DNA of 64,000 nt from the NCBI GenBank assembly GCA_021234155.1, contig JAJEKV010000092.1, forward strand, positions 558,001 through 622,000. Reading direction: 5' to 3'. Of this stretch, positions 12,322 through 22,789 are shown piece by piece (the stretch's first letter is position 1; every line of letters starts with the position of its first letter). Below the pieces are notes generated by a model, which saw nothing but the letters and a program-made list of their open reading frames with translations, had not been told where the DNA came from and did not search any database. Made by a program: the position numbers and the translations under genes. The DNA comes from Isoetes taiwanensis (Eukaryota; Streptophyta; Lycopodiopsida; Isoetales; Isoetaceae).

Positions 12322-13855
12322 TCACGCACAAACAAAAAGATGTGGCCGGTCCCCTCGGCCACCGACTTCAACACTTTTCACATTTAAGTACAATAAGTTA
12401 GTCTTCTTTGGCACAAAGAATAGCTAACTGGGGGTTTTACGGGTCCCACCAAATCTATTAAGAAAAAATGGGGGTTTTAACGGACCCTCCAAACCTATTA
12501 AAAAAGATAATATTTTGGAGTTTTTTAGGTGTACTCCAACACCAAAATGTAACTTGTGCCATAGGAAAGATTTTGAAAAAATGATGATAGTATTTGACCT
12601 TGGGGTAGGGCTTAAAAATGCAAAAGGGGCTATGTCATAAAGATCTTGGGGGACGCACAAACAAAAATGTGTCGAGTTGCTAGCCAAAGTGTCCAACAAA
12701 GTGTTATAAGGCAAAAGATAATTTTTTCACAATAAAGGAGTGGAAACATAAGATGTGTGAAGGTGCCAATAATAATGTGTGCAAGGTAAGGTAGGCTATA
12801 GATGGACAAGGCATAATAAGAGAGTAGGTAAAAATAACAAGGGGCAAATGGGGCAACGTGGAGGAAAATTTAGTGGTAAAACGGCAAAGGCAAAGAAGTG
12901 GATTAAAAGCAACGTGGAAAATTCAAGAAAGGGCAAAGGCAAGAAATTCAAGAAAGGGCAGAGGTATGAGGCGGATAGAATGGCGGATATGCTGGACGGT
13001 GATGGCAGAAGCAGAATGACGGATAGATAGATGGCGATGGCAGAAGGCTTCTACTTTTTTCTTCTGATCATTTTCTTCTTCTGCAGGGCACGGCTATGGC
13101 AGACAAAGCTTCAAATCCCTCAATTTTTCTGTTCTTGCAGATCTGACAACGAGCTTCCTTCTTTTACTTTCTCCGGCTACTTCCCTTCCCATCTCTTCTT
13201 GGTTTGCAGGTGGCGTTGGAGCACAGATACGGCATGTAAATCCGGCTCCTAACAGGAGGAACAGCGGGCAGATAGGTTAGTAGATGATGGATATGGCACA
13301 AGACTTCTTCATCATCTCTCTTTGTTTTGCAGATTCGACAAGAGGGCATTTCATAGCAGAGGCATTCAAAGCAGGGCATCAGCAGAGACAAGGCAAAGGT
13401 AAAATATCAAAGCCCTCTTCTTTCTTTAATTTGCACCTTCCAGGGAGCAGCAGAACTTTAGACACAACAAAATGAGATGGAGGGCTGGCTTCTTGCTGGC
13501 TCTCCCAAAATAATAATAAGCAAACATCCTTGTTCACATCCATCGAGATGCCTTGTGCGGTCCAACTGTAGCAGAATCTTGGTCGCTTGCAGACTTTGAC
13601 AGCAATAATCAGAGGCCGCTTCATCCTTTTGTTATTTGATCGGAAAATCCGGTAGCTTCTGAGGCGAAGGCAACAGAGATGGTAAGCAGAACATCTTTCC
13701 TCAGTGTCAGCAGAGTCTTTGGCGCTTTCCGATTTTTGTAGCATGGCAAAGAAATTTTAAAAAAAAGAGATGGCAAAGGCAATAAAAAGAAATAGACTAG
13801 CAGCACCAAGAATGTGATCCCGGGGAGAAGTAGGATCTCGGTAGAACCTCCATGA

Positions 13856-14489
13856 TGATGACGGATTTCCCCACATCCTCATCATCGACCTTCAAAGGCA
13901 AACATGGGATCAAAGTGCTGCTGCAAGGCAGAAGAACCAAGAACCAAGAAAAAAATTTTGAAGGAAAAAAAGGACGAAAATTTGGTAATGAAAATTTGAT
14001 AAAGGAAATGTGGAAGAAAATGTAGAAATATGGAAAAATGGAAAAGATGTGGAAGATAAAAAGAGGGTGCACCACTTTATTCAAGAAGGTAATACAAGAA
14101 AGCTTCAAGACATCTTGCATGGGGGAAGAGGTCTCTGACACCATCTTCCCAGGGCTGCCACTACCCTTGCTCCATGTGAGATTCTAGAGCCAAAGAGGAG
14201 GAGAACAAGTCCCCTCAAGATATCTATAATTTTTTGAACAAATCTTGGCCATCCACTTGGCATGATCTTGGCACTCCTTTTTTACACCTCATCAATCCTT
14301 TGTTTTTTGTCTTCTTCTTCTCCATAACCAAATTTGTCTTTTTGTTTAACAACTAACACAACTTAATATGGGCCCTTGGATTCTAACAACAAGCACAAAT
14401 GAATCTGGACCCTTGATCTTCACCCCCCCTTTAGACCTTGATAGTGTTCTTCTATGTTGACCCCGATTTTGCAAAAAATCGGGTCAACA
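13856..14489. repeat. LTR 2 of the 11.7-14.5 kb element
   Basis: 634 bp, TG...CA ends. Its terminal hairpin TGTTGACCCCGATTTT / AAAATCGGGTCAACA is close to perfect. Divergence from LTR 1 is low by eye, so the insertion is fairly young compared with its surroundings. Confidence 0.85.
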
Positions 14490-14833
14490 CTCCTCCTCCA
14501 CCAATCTCCCCCAATTCAAATTGGGGCAAATTGAGAGGGTGTCCCAAATTAGCAAGCTTGCTGCCCAATCGATCTGGGCCAGATGGCAACTCTAGATTGA
14601 TTATTATTAACTAATTAAATATTTTAACCCGTTTTAATATTAGGTCTAGCCCTAAATTTGAATTGATTAGGTTTCCACCTTAATAATTAATGATTAACAT
14701 AGCTACTCTTAACTTATGAATAATTGATTCACCATTAATTCTTCATAGTGACGTGCTGTATATTTATACTCAAAAGGCGTATAAATACGTGGATCGTCAA
14801 ATCCACCCCACCTTGAAAATGATGATGTCCTCA
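14490..14833 (-). mobile_element. Retroelement remnant (segment C)
   Basis: Matches 30840-31160. On the minus strand it carries a purine-rich run (AATTGGGGGAGATTGGTGG) like a polypurine tract. It also includes an inverted repeat GTATTTATAC / GTATAAATAC flanked by TGACG and CGTCA. It continues segment A (11391-11678) on the other side of the inserted LTR element. Confidence 0.6.
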
Positions 14834-15454
14834 GCATCAAGACTATTCTTGCTCCGGGCCAACACATGACATGTTGGAAGCAAGTCTCCCCACCTTAAAG
14901 AGGTAACGCGAGATTATAAGTCACACAAAAGTTGTCATGTTCAAGGTGATCAAGTTTGAAATGACGCGTAATGTGCGATTTATAACTCGATGAAAGTTGA
15001 ACGGTAATTAATGGAACAACATTATATGGAAGGGGACATAATGTTTTATGTTGTCCTCAGCATTTGCGTCAGGTGGTTAACTTACAAGGAAAAATAAATG
15101 AGGAAGATGGACAGATTTAGGTAGGTGATATAAAAGGTACATATATAAATCGTACACAATCATCGTCTAGAACCATAGTCTTATCAAAAGTTGACACTCA
15201 AGATAAAATACATAAGCAAACACACTATTGGTCCTCGATGGACCGTAGCCTATATGGCCTGGCAATGCGAACAGAAAATACGTATCACAACAAGAACATG
15301 GGCCCGGAGCGACTCTGAGAAGAACTGCAGTCGCTAAGCTATACGCTTTTGGCCTACAAAATTATATATGTGTCTATAACTTAATTTATATGTTGTGGTT
15401 GAAGGGACCACTTCCTTTGAAGAATAGAATAGAATAGAATAGTTTTTTTAACAA
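14834..15454. other. Unclassified, probably retroelement-derived
   Basis: No open frame of note. The last part ends in a (GAATA)n tract at 15420-15442 after GGGACCACTTCCTTTG. This resembles the pentanucleotide tail of the LINE ending at 32578, so a LINE 3' end may lie here. Confidence 0.35.
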
Positions 15455-17176
15455 AAAAAACCTTTCCTAGTCTAATAGACCTTTTTACTCTTAGTACTTT
15501 TTCAAGTACTTTAGAGTACAATTTGCAGCCTTAGAAAAAATACAGGTGAACTTTTCTCTAAGCCATGATAATGTGACATTTCAGAAATTATTATTCATAG
15601 TCATAGTAAACCGTAATACATTCTTGGAATTCGGTATAATGTCAAATACAACCAACTAGTTTATATGCTGGTGAAATGAACAGCCAGCTTACAATTTTCA
15701 GTTTATAACAATTAGACAGATCTTACTTCATAGTTGCAGTAATATTCTTCTTAAAGCTCGTGCTGCTATCTTTTTATCCAAAAGAACATCATAGCAATAG
15801 AGCAAGAAACTTGGTTACCTGCAGTGAAACCAAGAAACAGTTAGCCAAAGAGGGTAAACAGTTCAAGTCACTAGCAGGTAAGCAGTAAGTTTCTTGGGTT
15901 ATCCCCTTCACTTTTGCATGATGTATTTAATAATTAAGACATGTCAGGACTGAATTCCCAGTCTGCTAAAGCATTATGATCAGGGTGATAGCTCAGACAT
16001 CATTCTTCCCTGCATGTGTGCATAGTTGCACGAAAATCATATTAAACAAGCAGGCTTACCATAATCCTGCAGTAATCTTTAGATCAGCCTTTAATTTTAT
16101 AAGATCTAGATCAGATCTGCTTCTAATTTTAAGATCTATCTGTCTACATATTTTATTACCTACTATACCTTACCAACATAAGCATCCCCTGATTCTTCAA
16201 ATATAATAACCAGTTTCTTTTTCAGATTCATCATACTAGCTATTGCTCTTAATTGAGAATTTAGATCATTAGCCACTTATGTAGGAATTTTAATCTAAAA
16301 AACCTGATTGCTTGGAGGCAGAGCTGCTTGATTCGATTGTTGAGCTTTTCCTTTGTGGATGTGTCCTCCTTATTCATAAGTTCATGTTGCTTGCCTGCAA
16401 TTTCCTTCATCTTTGTGCTTGTTCCCATTGCAACTGCTTCATTCATACCCTTAGATCTCTCCATCTCTTTGTCAGCACTCATTTCCTTACCAAGATTGAT
16501 GTTACAAGCACTTACAGCAGGCCCTATGGTGGCCTTATGGAAGTCAAATAGTTTTTTCCTCTTGGTATTGCCCATCTTCTCTGCCTCAATCTTCCTTCTG
16601 GTGGCCATATTGAGGTCGCCCTTCTTCCTTCCCATAAGCAAGCTTAACACAGGTGGGACTGGGAGTAACAGCGTACCATGGGGCTGAGTATGCTGCTTCT
16701 TGTCTTTCTGAATGCATTGTTAAATAGTTCCAGGTAAGTCCCTGTCCCTAATACCGTCTGTGCATGCCTTTCAGACTGGAGGTCCTATATCTCACTGCAC
16801 TCAGTGATAGGTTGCATTTCTGTAATTTCTTTTTGCTAAAATCCATCTCCATCTTTTTGTGCCAGGTTATCCACGAGCCAGTCTGTCGCCCATAGGATGC
16901 CGTTTGCTGCATCATGCAATGGCCGGAACCCTAACTGCCAGTTTCGACATTCTTCTCTTGCCTTCTTTTTTATTTTTTATCAGTTATCCATACGAAAAAA
17001 TGTTAAGTGTCACAAAATGTTTATGCTATTCTAGCTTTTTAATTTTTTATCTAACCCATATGGTTATACCATATTGGTTTAAGTGTTTCAGCTCCTGTAT
17101 TGTTAATTGAGAATGGTCATGGTAAATGGTCTTAGTCCTTTAATGCTACTTACTTATACTATTGCATTATAAATAA
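15455..17176 (-). repeat. Direct repeat (pseudo-LTR), 3' copy
   Basis: About 1.72 kb, matching 24448-26160 from AAACCTTTCCTAGTC to GCATTATAAATAAA with few changes; the main difference is an indel at 16322-16335. On the minus strand it holds, in order, a short basic ORF (16261-16650), a long stem-loop module (15803-15897) and a three-hairpin module (15465-15562) ending in a T-run. The spliced-ORF interpretation is given under the 5' copy. Confidence 0.88.
16261..16650 (-). CDS. Small basic ORF in the 3' pseudo-LTR
   Basis: Open frame of 129 residues containing MGRKKGDLNMATRRKIEAEK then TKRKKLFDFHKATIGPAVSA, a Lys/Arg-rich N terminus followed by a charged, probably helical segment. I recognise no domain. 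The same protein is encoded in the 5' copy and, in diverged form, at 27414-27840, where MGRK.GDLNMATR and KRKKLFEFRKA.QGPSV survive. Conservation at protein level between diverged repeats supports real coding. In the 3' repeat it would be non-functional unless it drives a neighbouring copy. A donor-like CAATCAG|GTTTTTT lies near 16303. Confidence 0.5.
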   Translation of the reverse strand: MLSLLMGRKKGDLNMATRRKIEAEKMGNTKRKKLFDFHKATIGPAVSACNINLGKEMSADKEMERSKGMNEAVAMGTSTKMKEIAGKQHELMNKEDTSTKEKLNNRIKQLCLQAIRFFRLKFLHKWLMI

Positions 17177-17345
17177 AAAATCCTACCTCCTACCGTAGAG
17201 GAGGGGGCCTTTGTAGGAATCAATTGTTGAGTCAATTGATCCTTATAGCTGTTACATCAAGGGTTGCAGGGCCTTGTTGTAACACAAAGGCCCCGCATCC
17301 ACTATTTTTCTAGGTACGTTATGCATTCTATGATATATGAAAAGC
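17177..17345. other. Highly structured spacer next to the 3' pseudo-LTR
   Basis: About 170 bp absent from the junction of the other repeat. It contains nested inverted repeats: GGGGCCTTTGT (17204-17214) with ACAAAGGCCCC (17284-17294), CAATTGTTGAGTCAATTG, an alternative GGGCCTTGTTGT/ACACAAAGGCCC pairing, and CCTCCTACCGTAGAGG. It may be part of the 3' UTR of the element or a tiny inserted MITE. Confidence 0.55.
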
Positions 17346-17362
17346 ACAAGTATAGGAAATAA
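17346..17362 (+). repeat. LINE target-site duplication, left copy
   Basis: ACAAGTATAGGAAATAA, identical to 20518-20534. Confidence 0.92.
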
Positions 17363-20300
17363 AACATTTTACTAAAACATTTTTCAAGCTCAATACCAGT
17401 TACCTGAAGAACGAAGAGTTTAAAACAGGCTGTAAAGATGAGTGGTCACAGGCATTCGCTTCATCCAGGGGGATGTCAGGGGTTGTAGCTGCCATGGCGG
17501 CGGTCAAATCCTTTGCTAAGGAATGGGGTCATCGTAAAGTGGTTGAGGCCAGAGGTCATTTGACAGCCTTATATCAGGAGTTACAAATATGCAGAGCTCA
17601 CATTCCTTCTTCTGGCATTAGAGAGAAACAGATCTTATAAGAAATTAAGGATATTGAGACTGCGCAGGTTACTGGAGTGAAGTTGAAGGCTGGTTTGCAA
17701 TGGTTTAAGTCTGGTGATAGGTGTTCTCATTTCTTTTTTAGGGCGGCAAAACGGAGGAGGATGGCTACTTTTATTAACTCTCTCACTCTCCCAGATGGCT
17801 CGGAGGTTTCTGATCCGGTGCACTTAAAGCAGCACCTACATAATCATTTTGCAGTATTCTTTGCTCGACATCGCTTACCATTTCAGGAGGACATGCAATC
17901 AGCTGTGTTAACTAAAGTGCATTCTATTGTTTCAGCAGAGCAACGTTCAATTTTAGAGACAAATATCACTAGAGACGATCTAGGCGCAGCGGCTCACCTA
18001 TTGGAGAAAGGAAAATGTCCAGGTCTTGACGGTTTTCCAGTAGAATTTTTTCAATAATATTGGGAGTGGATTGGAGATGATATATATAATGCATTTTGTG
18101 AATTTAGAAGATACAGAAGTTTGGACAAAATTCTTAACACAGGTGCTATTTCCCTCATTCCCAAGTGTAAAGAGCCCAAGACCATTTCGGATTGGCGTCC
18201 TATAACATTGCTTTCTACAGTGTATAAGATTTTTTGAAAGCTCTGGCAGAGAAGTTGTGTGTTGTTCTTGCTGAGTCAATTTCGTCCACCCAAACTGGGT
18301 TCTTGCCTGGAAGGTGTATTCTTGATAATGTTGCAGCGGCCTATGAAGGTATGTATTGGGCAAGGCTAAAGGCCCATCAGATTGTGTATCTCAAACTTGA
18401 CTTTGCCAAGGCATATGCGGTGTGGATTGGGTTTTTAGAGAAGTGTTTATTGGCTTTAGGGTTTGGTATCCCATTCACAAGAGATGTCATGAAGTTGCAT
18501 ACTTCACAAGAAGATCTGATACTCTTCGTGGGAGAGCCCTCATTTGTCTTTTTCGTTGGTAGAGGAGTTCGTCAAGGTTGCCCCTTGGCTCCATTGCTTT
18601 TTACAATAGTGGCGAGAGGTGCTTTCACAATTATTTTCTAGTCTTTGTTGAGGATGATGTGATCGGGGGTCTTCCTATGGAAAATGGCTCTCAAGAGATT
18701 ATTAATCGGTATGCGATGATACCTTTCTATTTTTGAAAGCGGATGCTCATAATCTCCAAAATGCAAAGCTTTTGCTTGACACATTTTCCTTAGCCCTCGG
18801 AGTTTTGGTCGGTTGGCAAAAGTGTTACGCTTTGTGGACTCTAGATGATGAAGTCCCACCATGTGTTCTTGCTTACCCACGGAAGGTGTTGCCTCATGGG
18901 AAGGCAACCAAGCTTCTTGGTATCCCGGTGGGTATTCATGTTTCAACCGATGCTTGGGATGTTATAATCGAGGGGTTGCGGAGGCACCTTTTTTTTTTGG
19001 TGGGATCTGGCTAAGCTATCTATGCACGGAAGGGTAGCAGGTTGCTAAGCATGTCTTAAGCAACACACATGTCTATATGGCTTACGCCATTCTTGCTTCC
19101 CACTCAAAAGTTTCAGGAGATTGTGGGTGTTGTTAGAAACTTTATCCGGGGTGGAAATGAAGGCGGGGCAGTGGTGAAGGTTGCATGGTCTAAGTGTATA
19201 AAACCTAAGTCTCTTTGGAGGTTTGGGCATGATGATTTCCATTTGCGAGTAAGGTTATGATCTCAAAAATTCATTTGGCGGCTTCGTAGGTAAGGATGAT
19301 TCTCACGGGTTACGGCTTATTGCACGGGCTCTTACCCCTCTTGTATCCCTTTTGGTAAAGTCACACTCAAACCTGTTCTTCCATGGAGTTTATTTTATGA
19401 GTTGCGGCCTTATCATAATGCTTCTCCATTCTTAAAGGGATTGTTAGATTCGGCACACAGATCAAAACTTTATTTCACATCAGTCCAACCGCTGCTTGTA
19501 TGCGATTGATCGCACCTTGTTGGTGGATCCCTCGGTAGACAATCAATCACTTTGCTTTTTCTGATTGCACCCATTGACTCAAAGGCGTTGGAAAAGTCTT
19601 TGGAATCTTAACTATTGCAAGCATGGTATGACTCGAGCCGATTCTGGCGACATGGGAGGCTTTTTGGTTAAAGTTTCTATTGGGGTGATGGGATAGAGTT
19701 CTTTGGCAAAAAGTTGCTGATTTTCTACTGAGCCTATTACGCCACACCAAGAAGATATTTTGGTATGGGTTTGTCATGAAGAAATTAAGGAGTGCAAACT
19801 TGTGAACTCTATGTATCGGTTGTTGCTTGATCTTGATATTCTTCCTCGGCCTAATAAGTGGTTTCTTCAACTTCCTCCTCTTCAATGGCGAAGGTGTGGT
19901 CTTGGGCATGGGACAAGCTACTTCATCCTAAAGTGGCGAGTTCTTTGGTGGCGATTCTTCATAGGTGTCTGCGGGTTAATGTGCTTGTCCATAAGTTTAA
20001 CCCTAGAATATCAAATCGGTGTCCAAGTATGCAAGCGTGGATCCGAGACCATTGAGCATTGCTTTTTTCATGTGTGAACACCTTAGGCAGGTATGGACTG
20101 GTTGTTTTCCCTTTTCGGGTTTCACTAACAAGTCAACAAGCGCTTTTGGCAATTTACCCAAGTACACAGACGAGTTACAAGGCCGGGCTTTTCATCTAGC
20201 GGCCCGGGGATGGTTGCTTTGGACTATCTGGAAAAGACGAAGATTGGTAATCTTCAAAGGTCTGGATGTGGCAGATAATCGTGTTCTCCAAGAAGCTCAA

Positions 20301-20517
20301 GGTTACATTGTAAAGTCGTATCATTGTTCTTCACTTGCCCCTCGCAAGAGGCGATTGATTTTTGAGGAGTATTTGGATGTGCACTCTTATGCTTAGGCAG
20401 GTTGCTTCACTCGGTGGGTCTCTGCTTATCCGCTGAGATTTTATTCCTGTCTCTGCATTTATACTTGTATTTGACTCTTTGATTGAATAAAGTCTGACGT
20501 CCTTCAACAAAAAAAAA
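17363..20517 (+). mobile_element. 5'-truncated L1-type LINE inserted in the Penelope-like element
   Basis: Flanked by a perfect 17-bp duplication and ending in a short A-run after an AATAAAG signal (20484), as expected of target-primed reverse transcription. It starts within ORF2; the endonuclease is missing. Reverse-transcriptase pieces read in broken frames: 17677-18057 (GLQWFKSGDRCSHFFFRAAK, KGKCPGLDGFPVEFF), then SLIPKCKEPKTISDWRPITL, 18234-18641 (TGFLPGRCILDNV, YLKLDFAKAY, GVRQGCPLAPLLF) and 18733-19014. The 19.1-20.4 kb part holds the zinc-knuckle-type C-terminal region. Stops and frameshifts make it inactive. The exact duplication suggests it is younger than its many coding lesions imply, or that it arose from a defective master copy. 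Confidence 0.93.
17677..19260 (+). pseudogene. LINE reverse transcriptase, broken
   Basis: L1-clade non-LTR reverse transcriptase in several frames: in-frame stop at about 18056 after VEFFQ, another near 18235, and a frame change after 18641. The expected YADD box falls in the damaged stretch 18640-18740. Confidence 0.85.
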
Positions 20518-20534
20518 ACAAGTATAGGAAATAA
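20518..20534 (+). repeat. LINE target-site duplication, right copy
   Basis: ACAAGTATAGGAAATAA, identical to 17346-17362; its right edge lies 3 bp from the stop codon of the RT ORF. Confidence 0.92.
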
Positions 20535-20537
20535 TAC

Positions 20538-22616
20538 TCACAGTAGCTCTTTTAAAGTGATGATCATGTCTTTGATGTTGTAGATAACTCCAGGAAATTG
20601 ATCATTTTGCAGAGTTTGCAGTACAAGTCTCGTTAGATGTTGTTTGTTGAATCCGTTGTCGTGAAATGCTTCAATAAGTCCTGTAATATCAGCTGCTGCA
20701 TTGTATTGGCATGAGTGTGCATATACATAGGGTAGTATTTGAGAAATGATAACTTTCATAGCATGTTTGTACGGTCTGCAACTATCTGCTTTGATAAATT
20801 TGTTGACTTGAAAGGGTAACTTCTCTCTTTTGTCATATCTTGTCACTGTGTATAAACCTCGGTCTTGATCATTGACCTGAATAGTGGTATTCATGTAGTT
20901 TATTCTGTTTCCAACCGGCTTCGGCATTCCAGGAAGATGTACATAAGATGTTTCATCTTTAATCCCAATGTAACTCATGTTATATACTGTTATGGCAGCA
21001 TTTGTCTCAAAAAATTGTTGGATATCACCTCCGTTCACAATTTTTAAATCATCAATATATCTGGTTGCATGTTGGAATTGTATGATCTCATCATATCTGC
21101 CCATGTCAGCAAGCCTAAGTATGAATTTTAGTTCGTGCCAGGCTAGGTACAAATTGCACCAGGCTGGGCTGCATGCGAATCCCATTGGGATGCCTCTTTT
21201 TTGTCTCCAAATTTGTGGTCCCAACTGCAGAAAACAATTGGAGAGTAGCCATTCATTCATCTTTTTGAAATAGCTCTTGTCAATAGCCTTCCAGCATGTT
21301 TTATCTATATTTTTCTTCAAGCTCTTTTCCCATTTCACTATGTATTTATCCTCTTTTATCCTGTACATCATCACGAAGAGGTGTTTCTCTACTATCATGT
21401 ATTCCCATATCAAATCAGTAATTTCATTATTAAGTATTTCAATGATACCGTCATCTCCCTCAAGTGGTATTGTTTCATAACACCTGGTAATATCAGCAGC
21501 AAATACATTATGTATTTTGGAAGGTAAGTTGAGTACCATGTCATATGTAGAATCAATTATCCATGATGCATTGATCTTGATTTTCCTGAACATCCTTATT
21601 CTAGCTGTATGTCTATGGCAGATATTTGGCCATACTTCCAAAAAGTTGTTAAGGACTGCAGTAATCCATTTGGCCAGCTCTGAAAACATACACTGATGTG
21701 CATTAATCAGCCATCGATACTCAGACTTATGTGCTTTGTAGCTTGCCATAAGGTATGGGAGTTTATTGTGTCCATCCATTTCACTAGACCAGAAGTCTGT
21801 AATATCCTTTGTGCATTTCTCCTTAATCATTGTCAGAGACAGTTCTGTATTTTCAAAATCAGGACTATTTAATCTTTCTTGAGCCATCTGGAAGATGTGT
21901 TTTTGGCAAATAAACACAGGGTTATTGCTTGCCTTATCTAACCCAAAAATATAGAAATTGTCAATCAGCCATTGCACATTTTTCTTGACCAATGTGTCAT
22001 TCCATAGAAACCTTTTTCTTGGCAGGTTTTTCCTGAATTCTACAATTTCCATATGTGCATATTGTAATAGCATGTCTTTGATTTGCTGAATGTCTTCTTC
22101 CAGAATGTCAATTAGATCATATTTATGTACCACGAAGAATTGATTACACAAATCCTCAAATTCAGACATGAACATCTGTACGCTGAAACTGCAGTCAGGA
22201 ATGTGGTTCATGCCTTTTTCAAAGGCTCTCCTCAGCTTAATGTTATGGACAATAGAAAGGTCTGTAGTTCTAACATGTCCGATTTTTGGATCAATGTAGG
22301 TGGACAAATTGGGATTTGTGCATGGGCACCTGTTATTCTTTGCTTCCGCGAATATTTTATATGGCTTATACATCACCTGTTTGATCTGATTCACATACCT
22401 CCACCCAAATGTGGTTTTTTCCAGAAGTTCCATTCCCTTTTCTTGTAGAGTCTCGAATAATACAATTTCGAAGATGTTCCTAATTTTGAAATTGTCAAGG
22501 CTTTTTGATAGAAACGTGAAGTGTATAATCCTTTCATCTTTTTTATCCATGTCCTTCACCAGATGTTTGATTTGGTTGACATCCTTGGATATGGTTCTTG
22601 AAATCCCAATGTTAAC
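20538..22616 (-). CDS. Penelope-type reverse transcriptase (ORF2), apparently intact
   Basis: An uninterrupted frame of 673 codons from 22559, extended 19 codons to a splice acceptor (CTGTAG|GTTAAC) at 22616. Numbering from 22559: a CPC motif (78-80) and GHVRTTDLSIVHNIKLR (94-110), like the GH..TGDL..I.N..LR block upstream of Penelope-type RTs; LPYLMASYKAHK (267-278); RT motif A FAADITRCYETIP (353-365, catalytic D356); GIPMGFACSPAWCNLYLAWHE (456-476); motif C YIDD (501-504); thumb-like NRINYMNTTI (551-560). The product ends at 673 with no GIY-YIG endonuclease. A donor-like ACT|GTGAGT overlaps the stop, so another exon is possible. The absence of stops in such a long frame suggests recent activity. 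Alternative: another PLE-related RT lineage. I am sure of an RT and fairly sure of the Penelope affinity. Confidence 0.82.
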   Translation of the reverse strand, partial: VNIGISRTISKDVNQIKHLVKDMDKKDERIIHFTFLSKSLDNFKIRNIFEIVLFETLQEKGMELLEKTTFGWRYVNQIKQVMYKPYKIFAEAKNNRCPCTNPNLSTYIDPKIGHVRTTDLSIVHNIKLRRAFEKGMNHIPDCSFSVQMFMSEFEDLCNQFFVVHKYDLIDILEEDIQQIKDMLLQYAHMEIVEFRKNLPRKRFLWNDTLVKKNVQWLIDNFYIFGLDKASNNPVFICQKHIFQMAQERLNSPDFENTELSLTMIKEKCTKDITDFWSSEMDGHNKLPYLMASYKAHKSEYRWLINAHQCMFSELAKWITAVLNNFLEVWPNICHRHTARIRMFRKIKINASWIIDSTYDMVLNLPSKIHNVFAADITRCYETIPLEGDDGIIEILNNEITDLIWEYMIVEKHLFVMMYRIKEDKYIVKWEKSLKKNIDKTCWKAIDKSYFKKMNEWLLSNCFLQLGPQIWRQKRGIPMGFACSPAWCNLYLAWHELKFILRLADMGRYDEIIQFQHATRYIDDLKIVNGGDIQQFFETNAAITVYNMSYIGIKDETSYVHLPGMPKPVGNRINYMNTTIQVNDQDRGLYTVTRYDKREKLPFQVNKFIKADSCRPYKHAMKVIISQILPYVYAHSCQYNAAADITGLIEAFHDNGFNKQHLTRLVLQTLQNDQFPGVIYNIKDMIITLKELL

Positions 22617-22789
22617 CTACAGACATATTTCAGCTTCAGTAACAGAGATATTTATGACTTTATTGCTTAAAAGTCAAAACAACATATTGTTTATGTATTT
22701 TCAAAAATCTCCATCAAGGAGTAAACAAGAAGAACATAGAAGTGTCAAAGGTATAACCCCTTTTTTTTATGCAAAAACACTCAGTAATT

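Larger units (their letters stand above)
11679..14489. mobile_element. Non-autonomous LTR retrotransposon with two LTRs and probable 5-bp target duplication
   Basis: Two LTRs of 643 bp (11679-12321) and 634 bp (13856-14489) begin TGATGACGGATTTCCCC and end GGGTCAACA or GGATCAACA. The flanks CTGCT (left) and CTCCT (right) fit a 5-bp duplication with one mutation; the empty site at 30.8 kb reads CTCCT. The internal region of about 1.5 kb has no gag, protease, reverse transcriptase or integrase. Only a lysine-rich frame (12779-13030) and short open frames are found. On the minus strand TGGAGGTTCTACCGAG next to the LTR could be a primer-binding site, which would set the orientation; this is weak. 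Size and content suit a LARD- or TRIM-like element. Confidence 0.78.

Noticed and set aside
12779-13030. Lys/Gly-rich ORF as a gag protein
   Set aside because: Low-complexity basic frame with no zinc knuckle or capsid features; it probably reflects A/G-rich DNA.
16312-16687. Plus-strand ORFs antisense to the MGRK ORF (also 25306-25669)
   Set aside because: They are mirror frames of the minus-strand coding region; their hydrophobic composition follows from the Lys-rich codons on the other strand.
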